Program-made: the position numbers and the translations under genes
Shown: positions 32,529-42,372 of the stretch, in pieces
Numbering within the stretch: position 1 is the stretch's first letter
Layout of the letters: each line of letters begins with the position of its first letter
Origin: Fonsecaea monophora
Lineage: Eukaryota > Ascomycota > Eurotiomycetes > Chaetothyriales > Herpotrichiellaceae
Assembly (NCBI RefSeq): GCF_001642475.1
Contig: NW_019173974.1
Location: 202,839-266,838 of the forward strand
Direction: 5' to 3'
DNA length: 64,000 nt
Notes under the pieces: model-generated
Told to the model about the DNA's origin: nothing
Databases searched by the model: none
Seen by the model: the letters and a program-made list of their open reading frames with translations, nothing else

Positions 32529-33569
32529 ATGCCTTCGAGACGCGAATATTCTGATTTTAAGCGCGGAACAGTATATGGCCTTCATTTAGCTGGGAAATCT
32601 GTACGCGAAATCGCGAGTACTACAAACATCCCGAAATCAACAGTCTTAGATATCCTACGGAATCCACAACCAGATAAGAACGCTCGTATAGGAAGACCTA
32701 AAAAGATATCTAAGCGTTCAGAGAGACTTATTCTACGTACTGTAAAGCTCTCACCGAAGATCTCCTACGTTAAGCTGAGAAAAAGGCTTTAACTTGATGT
32801 ATCCGATGATACTATTTTACGCTTACTTAGAGATAATAATATCAAGAAATGGCTAGCGAAAAAGCGTCCTAGACTTACAGAAGAACGTACTAAGTAACGC
32901 TTTAAATAGGTAATAGCCTATAAAGACTGGACGTAGGAGGATTGGCTTAAAGTCATCTAGAGCGACGAATGCTCTATTCAACGCGGCAGTGGTAATAAGC
33001 GAGAATGGGTCTTTCGAACGCCCTAGGAGAAGTGGGATAAGGATAAGATTACTGAGAAAGGCATGACTAAAGACGTCTTAATCATGATCTAGGTAGCGAT
33101 CTTTAGCGAAGGCGAATCGTCCGATGCCTACATTCTTTCGCGTGACTAGGAGTCAGCGAAAATGGGCTACTTAACTAATTCCTATATCTAGGTCCTTACC
33201 GATAACATCCCGTCGATCTAGGAGCCTAGCAGGATATTCATGTAGGATAACGCGCCTATTTATAAGGCGAAAAAGGTTATAGAATGGCTAAACGATAATA
33301 GAATAGATGTAATGAAATAGCCACTATATTCGCTAGATTTGAACCCTATCGAGAACCTCTAGTTCGAGCTAAAATGCCTCGTTAATGCCATCGATCCAGG
33401 CCTTCGCGATACAGTAGGAGACTCACAGGAGGTCCTTAATCGCTTTACAAACGCCATCTCAAGGGCCTAGGTAAGTCTGGACAAGAAAAAGATTAAGAAT
33501 GCTATTAAGTCAATGGACGAGAGAGTCAACGTAGTTATCGAGGCTAAGGGCTGGTATACACGGTTCTAA
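32529..33569 (+). pseudogene. Tc1/mariner transposase, killed by in-frame TAG/TAA codons
   Basis: A 347-codon frame with no indel from ATG 32529 to TAA 33567. The N-terminus is a helix-turn-helix DNA-binding region (VREIASTTNIPKSTVLDIL) with a GRPKK hook. The DDE catalytic core is legible: first Asp in the SDECS block, second Asp in DNAPIYKAKK and third acidic residue in LDLNPIENL, ending AKGWYTRF. It has 14 internal stops, 12 TAG and 2 TAA, and no TGA. Several lie where relatives carry Trp (before SDE, before EDW, before PLYS) or Gln (before DNAP). That is the product of CpA-to-TpA change on both strands. Confidence 0.93.
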
Positions 33570-33696
33570 TCTGGAAGATGCGAGATTCTGAAAGTACTTC
33601 TCTTAAGCTATCGATTAATACTAATTGTACTATTCTACTATAGTAAATATATAGAAAAAAACTACGAAGTGTATGGGGGGGTAGTACTCAGGAAGC

Positions 33697-33738
33697 GTGC
33701 CAAGGGCCTAGTGTCCGGTGACTTTTACGGACCTACTG
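33697..33738. repeat. right terminal inverted repeat of the Tc1/mariner element
   Basis: Reverse-complement partner of 32404-32445 with two mismatches; ends ...GGACCTACTG before the TA duplication. Confidence 0.93.
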
Positions 33739-33932
33739 TAAACGAGAATCTTGGAGCGGTTAGCGTATTTGACACCCTCAAAAGCATCAGACTTAACCGA
33801 AACACTTCACTAGGTATGTAGGTACCTACCCAGCAACTACCGAGGTAGATACCTGGAGTACCCAATCGAAGCCACAGGACATGTATCAAATGGTCTGCTC
33901 ATTCACCATTTCTATCTCAAAGATTGTTCGTC

Positions 33933-34781
33933 ATGGCCTCATCGTCACCAGCAGACTCGTCAGCAAGATCATTGTCATTTACCTCATTGAACGACGAAAA
34001 GCCGACAACTATTGTCCTTCTCCACGGAGGCTTCACATGCCGCCTCGAATTTGCGCTCGTGCTTCCGCACCTCTCTGAGTACCATGTCCTCGCCCCTGAC
34101 CTACCGTTGCATTCTGCGTCACGCCACATTAAACCGGGCACGATCGATAACTCAGCCTGCTATGTCGCACAACTCATTCGATCGCACGCCCATGGCGGAA
34201 AGGCACACGTCGTTGGCGTCTCCATGGGAGGCTACATAGGCCAGTGCCTCGCCTTGCACCACCACGACCTCGTCCTCTCACTCTTTGTTACAGGTGCTGC
34301 GCCAGTGGTCGGAATACGCCTGTTCATGGCGCGCTGGACAAGGCTGACCTATTATACGATGAGGTTTATGCTGCATTGGCTCCCTGACTGGGTTTACCGG
34401 TATCAAGCTTCGCTACTCGGCCTGAAACTTAGCGACGAATTGGTGGCTGAGATGAGGGACAACATCACTTGGGAGTTGGTCCAAGATATGTTCCCGTGGA
34501 TCTTGTCATTCACCCTGGATCACGTGCGCCAGTTGAAAGTACGGACACTGTCTGTTGCGGGGGCGCAAGGGGATGATGTGCCTATGATAGAGAAGACGGG
34601 CGAAGCGTTGAAGAGCAGGCGGACTGAACAGGACGTAGCGTGGCCTGAGGATGGGTCGGGAGCAATTGTGCTAAGAGAGGCAACGCATGGATGGGACATG
34701 CAGTTTCCAGAGCTCTTTGCCCAAGGGGTATCGGCCTGGGTCAAGGGCGAGAGATTGCCCAATGATTTTGAGAGGATTTAG
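33933..34781 (+). CDS. alpha/beta hydrolase
   Basis: Intronless frame of 282 residues; ATG 33933 (MASSSPADSS) is the first ATG, the open frame upstream having none. The fold is clear: oxyanion segment IVLLHGGFTC, nucleophile elbow GVSMGG (Ser in GxSxG), acid candidate in the SVAGAQGDD turn, and catalytic His in EATHGWDMQFP near the end. It resembles small fungal esterase or epoxide-hydrolase-like proteins with a TM-free cytosolic architecture; the substrate is unknown. It is the only intact gene between 30 and 37.5 kb, next to a transposon and three pseudogenes. Confidence 0.82.
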   Translation: MASSSPADSSARSLSFTSLNDEKPTTIVLLHGGFTCRLEFALVLPHLSEYHVLAPDLPLHSASRHIKPGTIDNSACYVAQLIRSHAHGGKAHVVGVSMGGYIGQCLALHHHDLVLSLFVTGAAPVVGIRLFMARWTRLTYYTMRFMLHWLPDWVYRYQASLLGLKLSDELVAEMRDNITWELVQDMFPWILSFTLDHVRQLKVRTLSVAGAQGDDVPMIEKTGEALKSRRTEQDVAWPEDGSGAIVLREATHGWDMQFPELFAQGVSAWVKGERLPNDFERI

Positions 34782-35084
34782 GAGCTAGAGAACTCTATGG
34801 GAAAAGATGTCGCCATGAGATTGACGTTTTAATCGAATTTCGGTGCTAGAATTCTAAGACCAGCGCCAAGGACGGCTCGCATTAGGGATCTGCTTGGTGG
34901 CAGAGACTGAGGCGCTTTGACACTGATGAAGGACTGTATCTCAGAACTGAATACCACGTCTCCGTCTAATTCGGCGAGTCGTGGTCGACGCCAGCTAACC
35001 AACTCCGCCCCGGCACGATTTCCTCGATTCGTCGCAAAGAGCACCGCAGATCTCAGTCGTGTACGCCAGAGGACGTTTTGTTGA
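34782..35084. other. spacer, no gene seen
   Basis: About 300 bp between the hydrolase stop and the last recognisable residues of the PAF-acetylhydrolase remnant. No clear feature. Confidence 0.4.
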
Positions 35085-35976
35085 AGGACACTTCAGGAAA
35101 TTCTGGGCTCGGTATGTCGAGCAGATTTGCGTACTTCGCTTCTAGTATCTCATGGAAGAATCAAATCAATAGATGCAATGAAGGCCTCAACGGCCGAGTC
35201 AGTCCGGTTTGTCCCCAGAAGCTGTGGGAGGACCAGGAAGTCGGTTAGCGGGTTATGCACCGGCCCATCTGGTAAGGTCAGTTCTCCGCCAACGAGACCT
35301 TCCACGCCGGATGGTTCCCTGCAGTAAATAGGAGGTACGGACGACTGCTGATCATGGTGATCTCATCTCCCTAGAGACCTCCATCTATGTTGCAGCCGGC
35401 CCGAAGTCGTGACTTCGCCAGCAAAGCACCAACAGCTTTAGCACCTCCCAAGGTGTGTCCGAATATGACCATTCGGTCGGTGTCTAGCGAGGGTATTCCG
35501 AGTTGCTGGCAAAGGGTACCGTTGGTCACGGTGTCAAATACGAAGGAGACGTCCGCAATGCGAGGTTCAAGTAGTGTGAGGATATTGTCCGTGATTGTAA
35601 CATGGAGTTATGCCACATAACTGTTGTCTGTGTACTCGACGATTGTGCCATCATGGGCATGATCTATCACAAGTACATTGAAACCCAATGAGGGGACCCA
35701 CTGTATTATTATAGCGTATACCACACGAGGGGCCAAGTAGCCGGGAGAGAAGAATAGAAGCAGTGCAGTGTTGTTCTCTGGCGGCTCCGGGCACACTTGT
35801 AGCTGGAAGTTGTCGAAGCTTATATTTGGTAGGTAGCATGAAAATAGGTCTGTAAATGCTGCCGCCGACGTGACCGGTACGTAGGTGATGTGTTCAGTCT
35901 GTAGATAGGTATTTAGCTGATGTAGTGTCAGCATCAGCCGACGTGGCTCATTGCAACACGGTGCAAAATGGTTCAC
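35085..35976 (-). pseudogene. decayed PAF-acetylhydrolase-like lipase
   Basis: Read on the minus strand from 35976: a lipase-like N-terminal part (ITYVPVTSAAAF, then LLLFFSPGYLAPRVVYAII and LGFNVLVIDHAHDGTIVEYTD) stops at a TAA near 35608. It resumes in the same sense with DVSFVFDTVTNGTLC and the nucleophile-elbow region VIFGHTLGGAKA, stops again at a TAG near 35374, and ends in another frame with FFHEILEAKYANLLD. The order matches fungal PAF-acetylhydrolase family proteins. The nucleophile Ser of GHSLGG is Thr here, so the enzyme would be dead even without the stops. Confidence 0.66.
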
Positions 35977-36589
35977 TCAGCTCATGTCTGTCCGAGGAAA
36001 ATGAGCGACGCGGACATTAGCCGGCCCGGAAGGAGTTGGAAGAAAGGTTGCTTGGACTGGAGTGCCCAGAAGGCAGGGTGGTACAACTAGAGAGCGCACC
36101 ATGGCCAGGACCTCACAGGTGGTGGTTGTTTACAAACTACCATATTGCCCTCAGTTGTTGGGGCGATTTGAGCAATAATATATAGACTACGGGGCATTTA
36201 CATTGCTCACTGGAAAGCGCGGGGTAGCGTCACTAATCTTGAAAGTAGTTCGAAGGGAGCCCGGTGGTTTGAATAGTCCTGAGCGGCAACAGACAACAAT
36301 GGACAGTATCTTACAGACCATTCCGTCATGTCCTCCGGCCAAGGTCACCGAGACTATATCGGCACTTGATCAAGTCCAGATTTGAGCGCTTTGACCGTAT
36401 GCCGAAATCCGTGGGCCGGTGTAATTGAGATGACATGGATGAAATAGAATATCACATCGTGTCTATTCTGCAGAGACCACCATTACCAATCAGGGTTAAG
36501 CTGAAAAGGACCCGGTTAGAAAGGTAATCGTAAACGGATATAGAATGGCCCCATAGACCCGCAGCTCGCCGCTCCACATCACCGAGTTG
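35977..36589. other. spacer, no gene seen
   Basis: About 610 bp between the lipase remnant and the amidohydrolase remnant. One 60-codon plus-strand frame at 36203-36385 has no recognisable content. Confidence 0.4.
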
Positions 36590-37296
36590 GGATAGCGCGT
36601 GCCATACAGCGCACGACGTCGTGGCGTCAAATGCATCAAGTTTTGCACAAGTCGAGGTGCGTCTAGCGATTGTGACGACCCGAAGCACAAGTTGTTCTCC
36701 GATGAGGAGATCAAGACCATGGTCGAGGAGGCAACTCAGGCTCAGCGGTCAATTGCGGCGCACGGTCACGGTCTGGCAGATATTAAGGCAGCGATTCGAG
36801 GGGTTCCACCACAATCGAGCACGTAACCTGTCTAGATGACGAGGCGATTGCGCTGATGAAGGAGAAAGGGATCAACTTAGTCCCTACCCGCGAGATTATG
36901 GACGACCGCTTAGCCACAGCCACTTAAAGAGGGCATTCGAGAAGCTGAAACCAGTAGCAGAGCAGCATGCTAACGCATACCGGGCTGCGGTGGCTGCCGG
37001 CGTCAAGATCGCCAGCAGGTCAGACCATGGCATCAGCAAAAGAAAGCCCAGTAAGTCACGGCCACAACGGTAAGGGTCTCGAGCTGGCGGTTCAAGTGGG
37101 CGGTATGACCCCCTTGAAGGCGATCGAGGCATCTACAGCCACTGCTCCAGAAGTCCTGAGCCCTCAAGCTCTCGAAACTTGCATGTTGAAGGCAGGTTAT
37201 GATACCGATTTCATTGCGCTGACGTCCAACCCATTGGAAAATGTCAGTGTTGTCGCTGACCCAGACCATGTCACACATATATGGCTCGGAGGATAG
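36590..37296 (+). pseudogene. C-terminal remnant of an amidohydrolase (prolidase/imidazolonepropionase-like)
   Basis: Legible segments in order: RRGVKCIKFCTSRG, SDEEIKTMVEEATQAQ, a metal-site-like AAHGHGLADIKAAIRG, then after a frame change LDDEAIALMKEKGINLVPT. A further frame change gives SHGHNGKGLELAVQVGGMTP and IEASTATAPEVL, ending KAGYDTDFIALTSNPLENV and HIWLGG. These are the C-terminal landmarks of amidohydrolases that hydrolyse C-terminal or cyclic amide bonds. The N-terminal half, with the HxH metal motif, is absent, and at least two frameshifts are present. The gene is a truncated relic. Confidence 0.75.
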
Positions 37297-37881
37297 GCAG
37301 AGAAGTCTCCAGAGAAGCCGATTGTAGTCCTGACCCGGACTGAAGAGTGACAGAGGCTCTCGATGTACGTGATAGGCAAACATGCCTGAGTTCCGTGTCG
37401 CTTCTGTATCTGCAGACGTAAATCGGTCGATATGTTACATGAGTAAAATACAGAAAATGGTCCTCTGACTAGAGGTAACGAAGTGATAGATTATGTCAAG
37501 TGAAGTATTTTATTTCATGCTGAGAATCCATATCTTCGAAAGCCTTGTCTGATCCCCTCATCCACGGGATACGGGACGCGGGACATGGAACTTGGATCAT
37601 CTGCCTAAGATTGTCCACTCAAGAATCACATATCTCTCAGACGCAAGCTAGTAATTAGCTACTGGTCATGGATGGAATTGTTCTAGCTGCCTCTATCTAT
37701 CTAGCAATCGGAAAAGAGTAAGTCTCTAATCGTGTGAATGTCTTGTCACATTTGGAGACGAACTCTGCGGTTCTGCTGGTCCTTCTAATTTGGATTGCTT
37801 CAAAGGTATAGATCACTAAGACCCTTGAAGTAAGAGGCATCATATGTACATTGACCTTGAGACCTGATCCAGTGAAGCCCA
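37297..37881. other. spacer, no gene seen
   Basis: AT-rich 585 bp between the amidohydrolase relic and the transporter stop; probably transporter 3' UTR plus unremarkable spacer. Confidence 0.45.
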
Positions 37882-39354
37882 TTAGAGAGAAAGAACATAG
37901 TCTGGGTGGCGCGATCCTAGCTGTGCCGCACTAACCCCTTCGTTGAGCCGATAGTCTCGACCGCCGCGAGCTCTCAACTTGTTCTCTGCATGATTCAACC
38001 ACATCAACAGTACAGATAGTGCAACTACCATGACAGTCATAGCCAGTTCCACGCCATTAGCAACATTGGTCTTTGCATTTGCGTAGGTGAAGGTCGAAAT
38101 GATTCCGCCAGTCGTCCCTAGCGTCACGGCAAACGACATCCCGGTAGCACGGACATAGTGAGGCTGCAGATTACCGATCAGCCAGGATGTGGTCGAGTTG
38201 ATGATCGGGTAGATCGAGCCCGCGACCAAGAAGAGCCCGAAGTATCTCACTGCGACACCCTTGCATGTCATCTGGATGATCCAGCCGATGATCTCAATAC
38301 AGCACGGGCCAAGCACAAAAGGCCCGCGGATGTGAACGTGATCCGCCGCGATCGAGGTCATGAAGACACAAATGGTGCCGAATATGTACGGAGGCACGCT
38401 GAGAAGCTGAGACTGGATCGTGCTGTACCCAAAGCTTTTGATGATGGCGGGGGAGAAAAGGCTGTAGGCGTAGATGTTGCAATACGTTCCGATGCTAATA
38501 GTGGAAAGAAGGATTGTGTTCCAGTCCAGAAGCCCTAGTTTCACTGCTGCCCAGGTGAACTTCTCTTGTTCATGATTGACGTCGATGGTGCGGCTAATCT
38601 TTCCTGACCTGATTCTGGCCACCTCGCGCTCTTCTTCGGTCAAAAACCTGGATTGGCCTGGCATGTTAGGTAGGATGAAAAAGCAGACAACCCCGACGAT
38701 CATGGAGATGGCTCCTTCGATGAAGAAAATCCATGGCCAGTGCCTGTAAGATCCGACTTGAATTTTTCCGAGACCAGACGCGAGTAGGCCACCGACTGCA
38801 CCACTCAGGGGTGCAGCACAGTAGTAGACAGCCAGGCGTCGCTGTAAATGATCGGGTGGATAGAACATGCCCATGTAGATGGCGATACATGGGGTCAAGC
38901 CCCCTTCACAGAGCCCGAGAAGACACCGGACTGCATATAGTTGAGATGCAGTCTTGACGAATCCGAGGCAGATGGTGCAAGTGCCAAACAAAAAGATGCT
39001 GATGCAGAGAAAGGGGCGAGGGCCGATGATCTTGAACACCAAGCCGGCCGGAAGGTCGACAATCAAGTAACAGATGAAAAAGAGAGCCAACGCGACACTG
39101 TAGCTTTGGCCTTGCAGCTTGAGGTCGGCGTTCAATCCAGCAATGCTGGCGTTCCCAATACTAGCCCTGTCCATAAAGGAGAAGAAGTAGAGAAGAAACA
39201 AGCATGGGAGAATGCGGAAGTCGAATTTTCGGTTCAAGACCTTTTCAGTGGCAAGCTTTCCCTGCTCGTTCACTTCAGCAATGTCGAATTCGAGTTTCAC
39301 CCCCTCCTCAATGTGTAGGGGAACTGCAGCCATTGTTTTCGCTTCGGACGACAT
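37882..39354 (-). CDS. MFS anion:cation symporter (Dal5/Tna1-like)
   Basis: Intronless 490-residue frame from ATG 39354 (MSSEAKTMAAVP); the open frame extends upstream without a better start. About 12 hydrophobic segments are seen. ACS-family features: KFDFRILPCLFLLYFFSFMDRASIGNA in TM1, CEGGLTPCIAIYMGMFYPP near TM4, a central loop with FLTEEEREVARIR, and a C-terminal half with SWLIGNLQPHYVRATGMSF. This family imports organic anions such as nicotinate, allantoate, pantothenate or dicarboxylates. It is the left border gene of the 37.9-50.3 kb cluster and shares an 877-bp divergent promoter with the MDR gene, where one CCGA-N4-TCGG palindrome is found. Confidence 0.9.
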   Translation of the reverse strand: MSSEAKTMAAVPLHIEEGVKLEFDIAEVNEQGKLATEKVLNRKFDFRILPCLFLLYFFSFMDRASIGNASIAGLNADLKLQGQSYSVALALFFICYLIVDLPAGLVFKIIGPRPFLCISIFLFGTCTICLGFVKTASQLYAVRCLLGLCEGGLTPCIAIYMGMFYPPDHLQRRLAVYYCAAPLSGAVGGLLASGLGKIQVGSYRHWPWIFFIEGAISMIVGVVCFFILPNMPGQSRFLTEEEREVARIRSGKISRTIDVNHEQEKFTWAAVKLGLLDWNTILLSTISIGTYCNIYAYSLFSPAIIKSFGYSTIQSQLLSVPPYIFGTICVFMTSIAADHVHIRGPFVLGPCCIEIIGWIIQMTCKGVAVRYFGLFLVAGSIYPIINSTTSWLIGNLQPHYVRATGMSFAVTLGTTGGIISTFTYANAKTNVANGVELAMTVMVVALSVLLMWLNHAENKLRARGGRDYRLNEGVSAAQLGSRHPDYVLSL

Positions 39355-40231
39355 CGTTGGAAAGGAGACAGAAAGGTAAGAGACTGAGCAAGTATCAGAT
39401 ATTGCAATGTCCTGATAGAAGAGAAGGCAGAAGGAAACCACAGCAGACTCTGGGGCAAGTTTTATAACTTTCCCAGGAGTCGTAGTGATTGATATCTCGT
39501 GAGTTACTTACCCAGGAAACGGACTTTTCTGTATAAGACAGGGTCGAATCCAATAAAGACGAATGCATTAGCAGGAAGCTGGGGAACCATGACCCCAGAT
39601 CCACCGGAGCGAGAACTCGGCCTTGGCTGAGCAAAGTTTGGCCCAGACGGCGCGCTTTCGGTACTTTTGGCATGCGACGGGACCACATGGAAACTCCGCC
39701 ATGGAGTTGCTGGTGAACTTAACTGACCTCGGGTCGGTGCTTTTTGCCCTCGAGAAGCCGACCATGTATTCCAGAGTCCAGCTCATTCTCCTCCCGAGAG
39801 CGCCGAACCCTGTGTACGTCTAAGTACCTCGTTCAGTGCTGTCTTTCTCGTGCTGTGATTATTCTCGGAGGACATGTTTGGCTAGAAAATATGCTGCCGG
39901 TCAGAAGCTTAGGGTTGCCCCTGTTTCTGCCGACTATTCGGGCAACCTCCCCATAGTGGCGGCAAATACCACTCGCGGGTTGCTTGTCAAAGGTGTGATG
40001 CTGGTCAGAGCGGGGACCACCGTTGTCACTTTGAAATGAAGAGGACAGTTTCCATCGATCATTCTTTCTCGCGTTTCATAGCTTGAATTTAGATACCGTA
40101 AGTAAGCTGTACGGGAGTCATCAGCATACCCATCAAGTGTTCCTTCGTGGACTGTCGCGATTTCGCTTGATATAAGACGAGTGACGGACCAAGGTAACAC
40201 TGATAGCTTGTTTGGATAGTTCATCCTCATA
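39355..40231. promoter_or_regulatory. divergent promoter region of the symporter and MDR genes
   Basis: 877 bp between divergent starts; contains the candidate operator at 39930-39941. Otherwise no gene or repeat seen. Confidence 0.5.
39930..39941. promoter_or_regulatory. candidate regulator site CCGA-N4-TCGG (copy 1)
   Basis: CCGACTATTCGG, an everted CCG-N6-CGG palindrome of the kind bound by Zn2Cys6 dimers. It is about 290 bp upstream of the MDR start and 575 bp upstream of the symporter start. Confidence 0.5.
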
Positions 40232-41284
40232 ATGACGGTTCGCAAAACTGCCCAGTGGGTGATTGACCCAAACAAGGGAATCGCAGCTCTTCAACTTCAG
40301 GAGAACGTTCCGCTGCCTGACTTGGGGGAGACTCAGTGTCTGGTTCGCATCGAAGCAGTTTCCTTAAATTACCGCGACATTGCCATTGCCCTGGGCCGAT
40401 ACACATTGCCGTTGGCAAAAAGCTTTGTTGCCTGCTCTGATGGCGCAGGAGAGATCGTTGCCATTGGTTCTGGAGTGAAGCAATTCAAGCTGGGGAACAG
40501 GGTCTGCATGAACTTCATGCAAGACCTTCAGGATGGCATCGTGACACCTGAAATCCGGCAGAGCTCGTTGGGGAGTCAACGTGACGGTGTTCTGCGACAA
40601 TACGGAGTATTTGAAGAGACGGGTCTTGTGTTGATGCCCAAAAACTTCTCATATATTGAAGGGTCCACCTTACCCTGCGCTGCCCTGACTGCCTGGAATT
40701 GTTTGTTCGGCCTCGAATCAAGGGCTCTCCAACCAGGGGATTTCCTACTCACGCAAGGAACCGGCGGTGTCTCGTTATTTGCGATCCAGCTCGCATTGGC
40801 CATTGGCGCGAAGGTCATCGCCACCACTTCGACCGCAGACAAGGCAGAGAAGCTCAAAGCATTGGGCGTCCAACATGTCATCAATTACAGGTCCAACACT
40901 GACTGGGGAGAAATTGCAAGATCTCTGACTCGAGACGGGCTTGGCGTGCATCATGTCGTTGAAGTTGGCGGCGAAAATACAGTATCTCAGAGCTTGAAAG
41001 CCATTAGACCCGAGGGCGTCGTGTCTATGGTGGGGTTCCTCGGTGGAAGAGGGAATAGTGAAAGCCTACCCAACATCTCTTGGATACAGCGGCAACTCTG
41101 TATTGTCAGAGGGATGAATGTTGGTCCGAAGAGTATGTTTAATCAGATGAACACGTTCCTCGAAGAACACAACATCAAACCCATCGTCGCCGATCGAATA
41201 TTCAAATTTGAAGAAGCGCCGGAAGCCTACAAAGAAATGGAGAGGCAGCATTTCTGGGGCAAGATTGTTATTCAGGTTCAATGA
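40232..41284 (+). CDS. zinc-free MDR oxidoreductase (quinone-oxidoreductase-like)
   Basis: Intronless, 350 residues, ATG 40232. Medium-chain dehydrogenase fold: VSLNYRDIAIALGRY where zinc enzymes carry Cys and His ligands, so no catalytic zinc is expected. GDFLLTQGTGGVSLFAIQLA is the nucleotide-binding motif, then VIATTSTADKAEKLKALGVQHVINY, typical of NADPH-dependent members. It likely reduces an enone, quinone or aldehyde; the substrate is unknown. It is divergent from the symporter and convergent with the lyase gene, 143 bp away. Confidence 0.87.
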   Translation: MTVRKTAQWVIDPNKGIAALQLQENVPLPDLGETQCLVRIEAVSLNYRDIAIALGRYTLPLAKSFVACSDGAGEIVAIGSGVKQFKLGNRVCMNFMQDLQDGIVTPEIRQSSLGSQRDGVLRQYGVFEETGLVLMPKNFSYIEGSTLPCAALTAWNCLFGLESRALQPGDFLLTQGTGGVSLFAIQLALAIGAKVIATTSTADKAEKLKALGVQHVINYRSNTDWGEIARSLTRDGLGVHHVVEVGGENTVSQSLKAIRPEGVVSMVGFLGGRGNSESLPNISWIQRQLCIVRGMNVGPKSMFNQMNTFLEEHNIKPIVADRIFKFEEAPEAYKEMERQHFWGKIVIQVQ

Positions 41285-41427
41285 ACTATCCACTCGAAGT
41301 ATAATTTCAATCATGACTTGGAAAGGAGGGAGAGGAGGTACGCGAGTAAGAAGAACTTGTTGGCAGGAAGAGCCATGTATTTACTCTCTGTTATATCTAT
41401 CACAGCAATAACATATGGGTTGTCGCT

Positions 41428-42372
41428 TCAAGCCCCTTCAACAAAAGATTTGCCTCCTGCTGCATTGTCAAAAGCCATACGCTCTTGAAGACCCAGAATA
41501 TTGAATAGGTACTTGACACCTGCCCTCTTTCGAGTGTCGCTGGCAACTGGTCTTTGATTCTTCTTCAGTTCCCTCATCGCCTCTCCCACCATTTCCGTGA
41601 CTGCGTCTAAAGCCACGGAAGGGAAGATCACAATCTTGAAGCCCAGCTTGTTGGCTTCCTGAACACTGAGGTGGGGAGTGATACTTCCAGCCACCATGTT
41701 CAGAAGGACAGGCGTGGGAGCTAGGTCTTTGCAGACACGACTGCATTGTTCCATAGTAGTCATGCCCTCCGGGAAAGCAACATCGGCGCCCGCCAAAACA
41801 GCATTTCGGAGACGTGAAACTGCAGCCTCATAGCCTAGTGATTGGATCGAGTCGGTACGTGCGATGAGAACAATGTCTGCTGAGCCTCCAGACACCTTGC
41901 GCATCTCATCACGGGCCAATACAGCTGCCCGGATCCGAGTCAAGTATGTTTCTTCATCCACCAGCTCTTTGTTTGCCAGATGCCCACAGCGCTTGTTCTG
42001 GACTTGGTCTTCAAGATGCATTGCCGCCACGCCAGCAGAGATATAGGCGCGGACCGTTCTGGCCACCATCAGAGGTCCGCCATAACCCGTGTCGGCGTCT
42101 GCAATAACGGGGACTGAACGGTCCAGTGAGGCAATCATTCCAGCATTTTCCACCATATCGTTCATTGTCGCAAGGCCGAGGTCTGGCTCACCCAGCCTGG
42201 ATGCTGCGGTTCCGGCTCCGGTCATATAGAGCGCATCGAAGTCTTCTTTCAATGCCAGTCGGGCAGTGATGCCGTCGTATACCCCAGGACAAAATATGGT
42301 CTTGTCTTCTTGTAGGAGCTTTCGTAGTTTATGGGCAGCTGGCATACCCTGAGACTCAGAAATAGACCCCAT
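41428..42372 (-). CDS. isocitrate lyase/PEP mutase-family C-C lyase
   Basis: Intronless, 314 residues from ATG 42372 (MGSISESQG); the longer open frame has no ATG. Family hallmarks: PGVYDGITARLA, YMTGAGTAASRLGEPDLGL, PVIADADTGYGG (metal-binding Asp), HLEDQVQNKRCGHL (the KRCGH loop with catalytic Cys) and LIARTDS. The closest functional groups are 2-methylisocitrate lyase, 2,3-dimethylmalate lyase, oxaloacetate hydrolase and carboxyPEP mutase; which one cannot be told by eye. Being shorter than glyoxylate-cycle isocitrate lyase, it belongs to the small PEPM-like branch. It is divergent from the cupin gene with a palindrome midway. Confidence 0.87.
   Translation of the reverse strand: MGSISESQGMPAAHKLRKLLQEDKTIFCPGVYDGITARLALKEDFDALYMTGAGTAASRLGEPDLGLATMNDMVENAGMIASLDRSVPVIADADTGYGGPLMVARTVRAYISAGVAAMHLEDQVQNKRCGHLANKELVDEETYLTRIRAAVLARDEMRKVSGGSADIVLIARTDSIQSLGYEAAVSRLRNAVLAGADVAFPEGMTTMEQCSRVCKDLAPTPVLLNMVAGSITPHLSVQEANKLGFKIVIFPSVALDAVTEMVGEAMRELKKNQRPVASDTRKRAGVKYLFNILGLQERMAFDNAAGGKSFVEGA

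Larger units (their letters stand above)
32404..33738 (+). mobile_element. complete Tc1/mariner-type DNA transposon, RIP-inactivated
   Basis: 1,335-bp element bounded by 42-bp terminal inverted repeats and a TA duplication (32402-32403 and 33739-33740), as expected for Tc1/mariner insertion. Inside is a single transposase frame (32529-33569) filled with stop codons. Both repeats are nearly identical, so the insertion is structurally whole and fairly young, yet cannot make transposase. It sits in a spacer between decayed genes and an intact hydrolase and interrupts no gene I can see. Confidence 0.93.

Noticed and set aside
32529..33569. TAG reassigned to an amino acid in the transposon and subtelomeric genes
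   Set aside because: TAA stops also occur, nearby intact genes use TAG/TAA/TGA as normal stops, and TAG replaces both Trp and Gln, which RIP explains and one reassignment does not.
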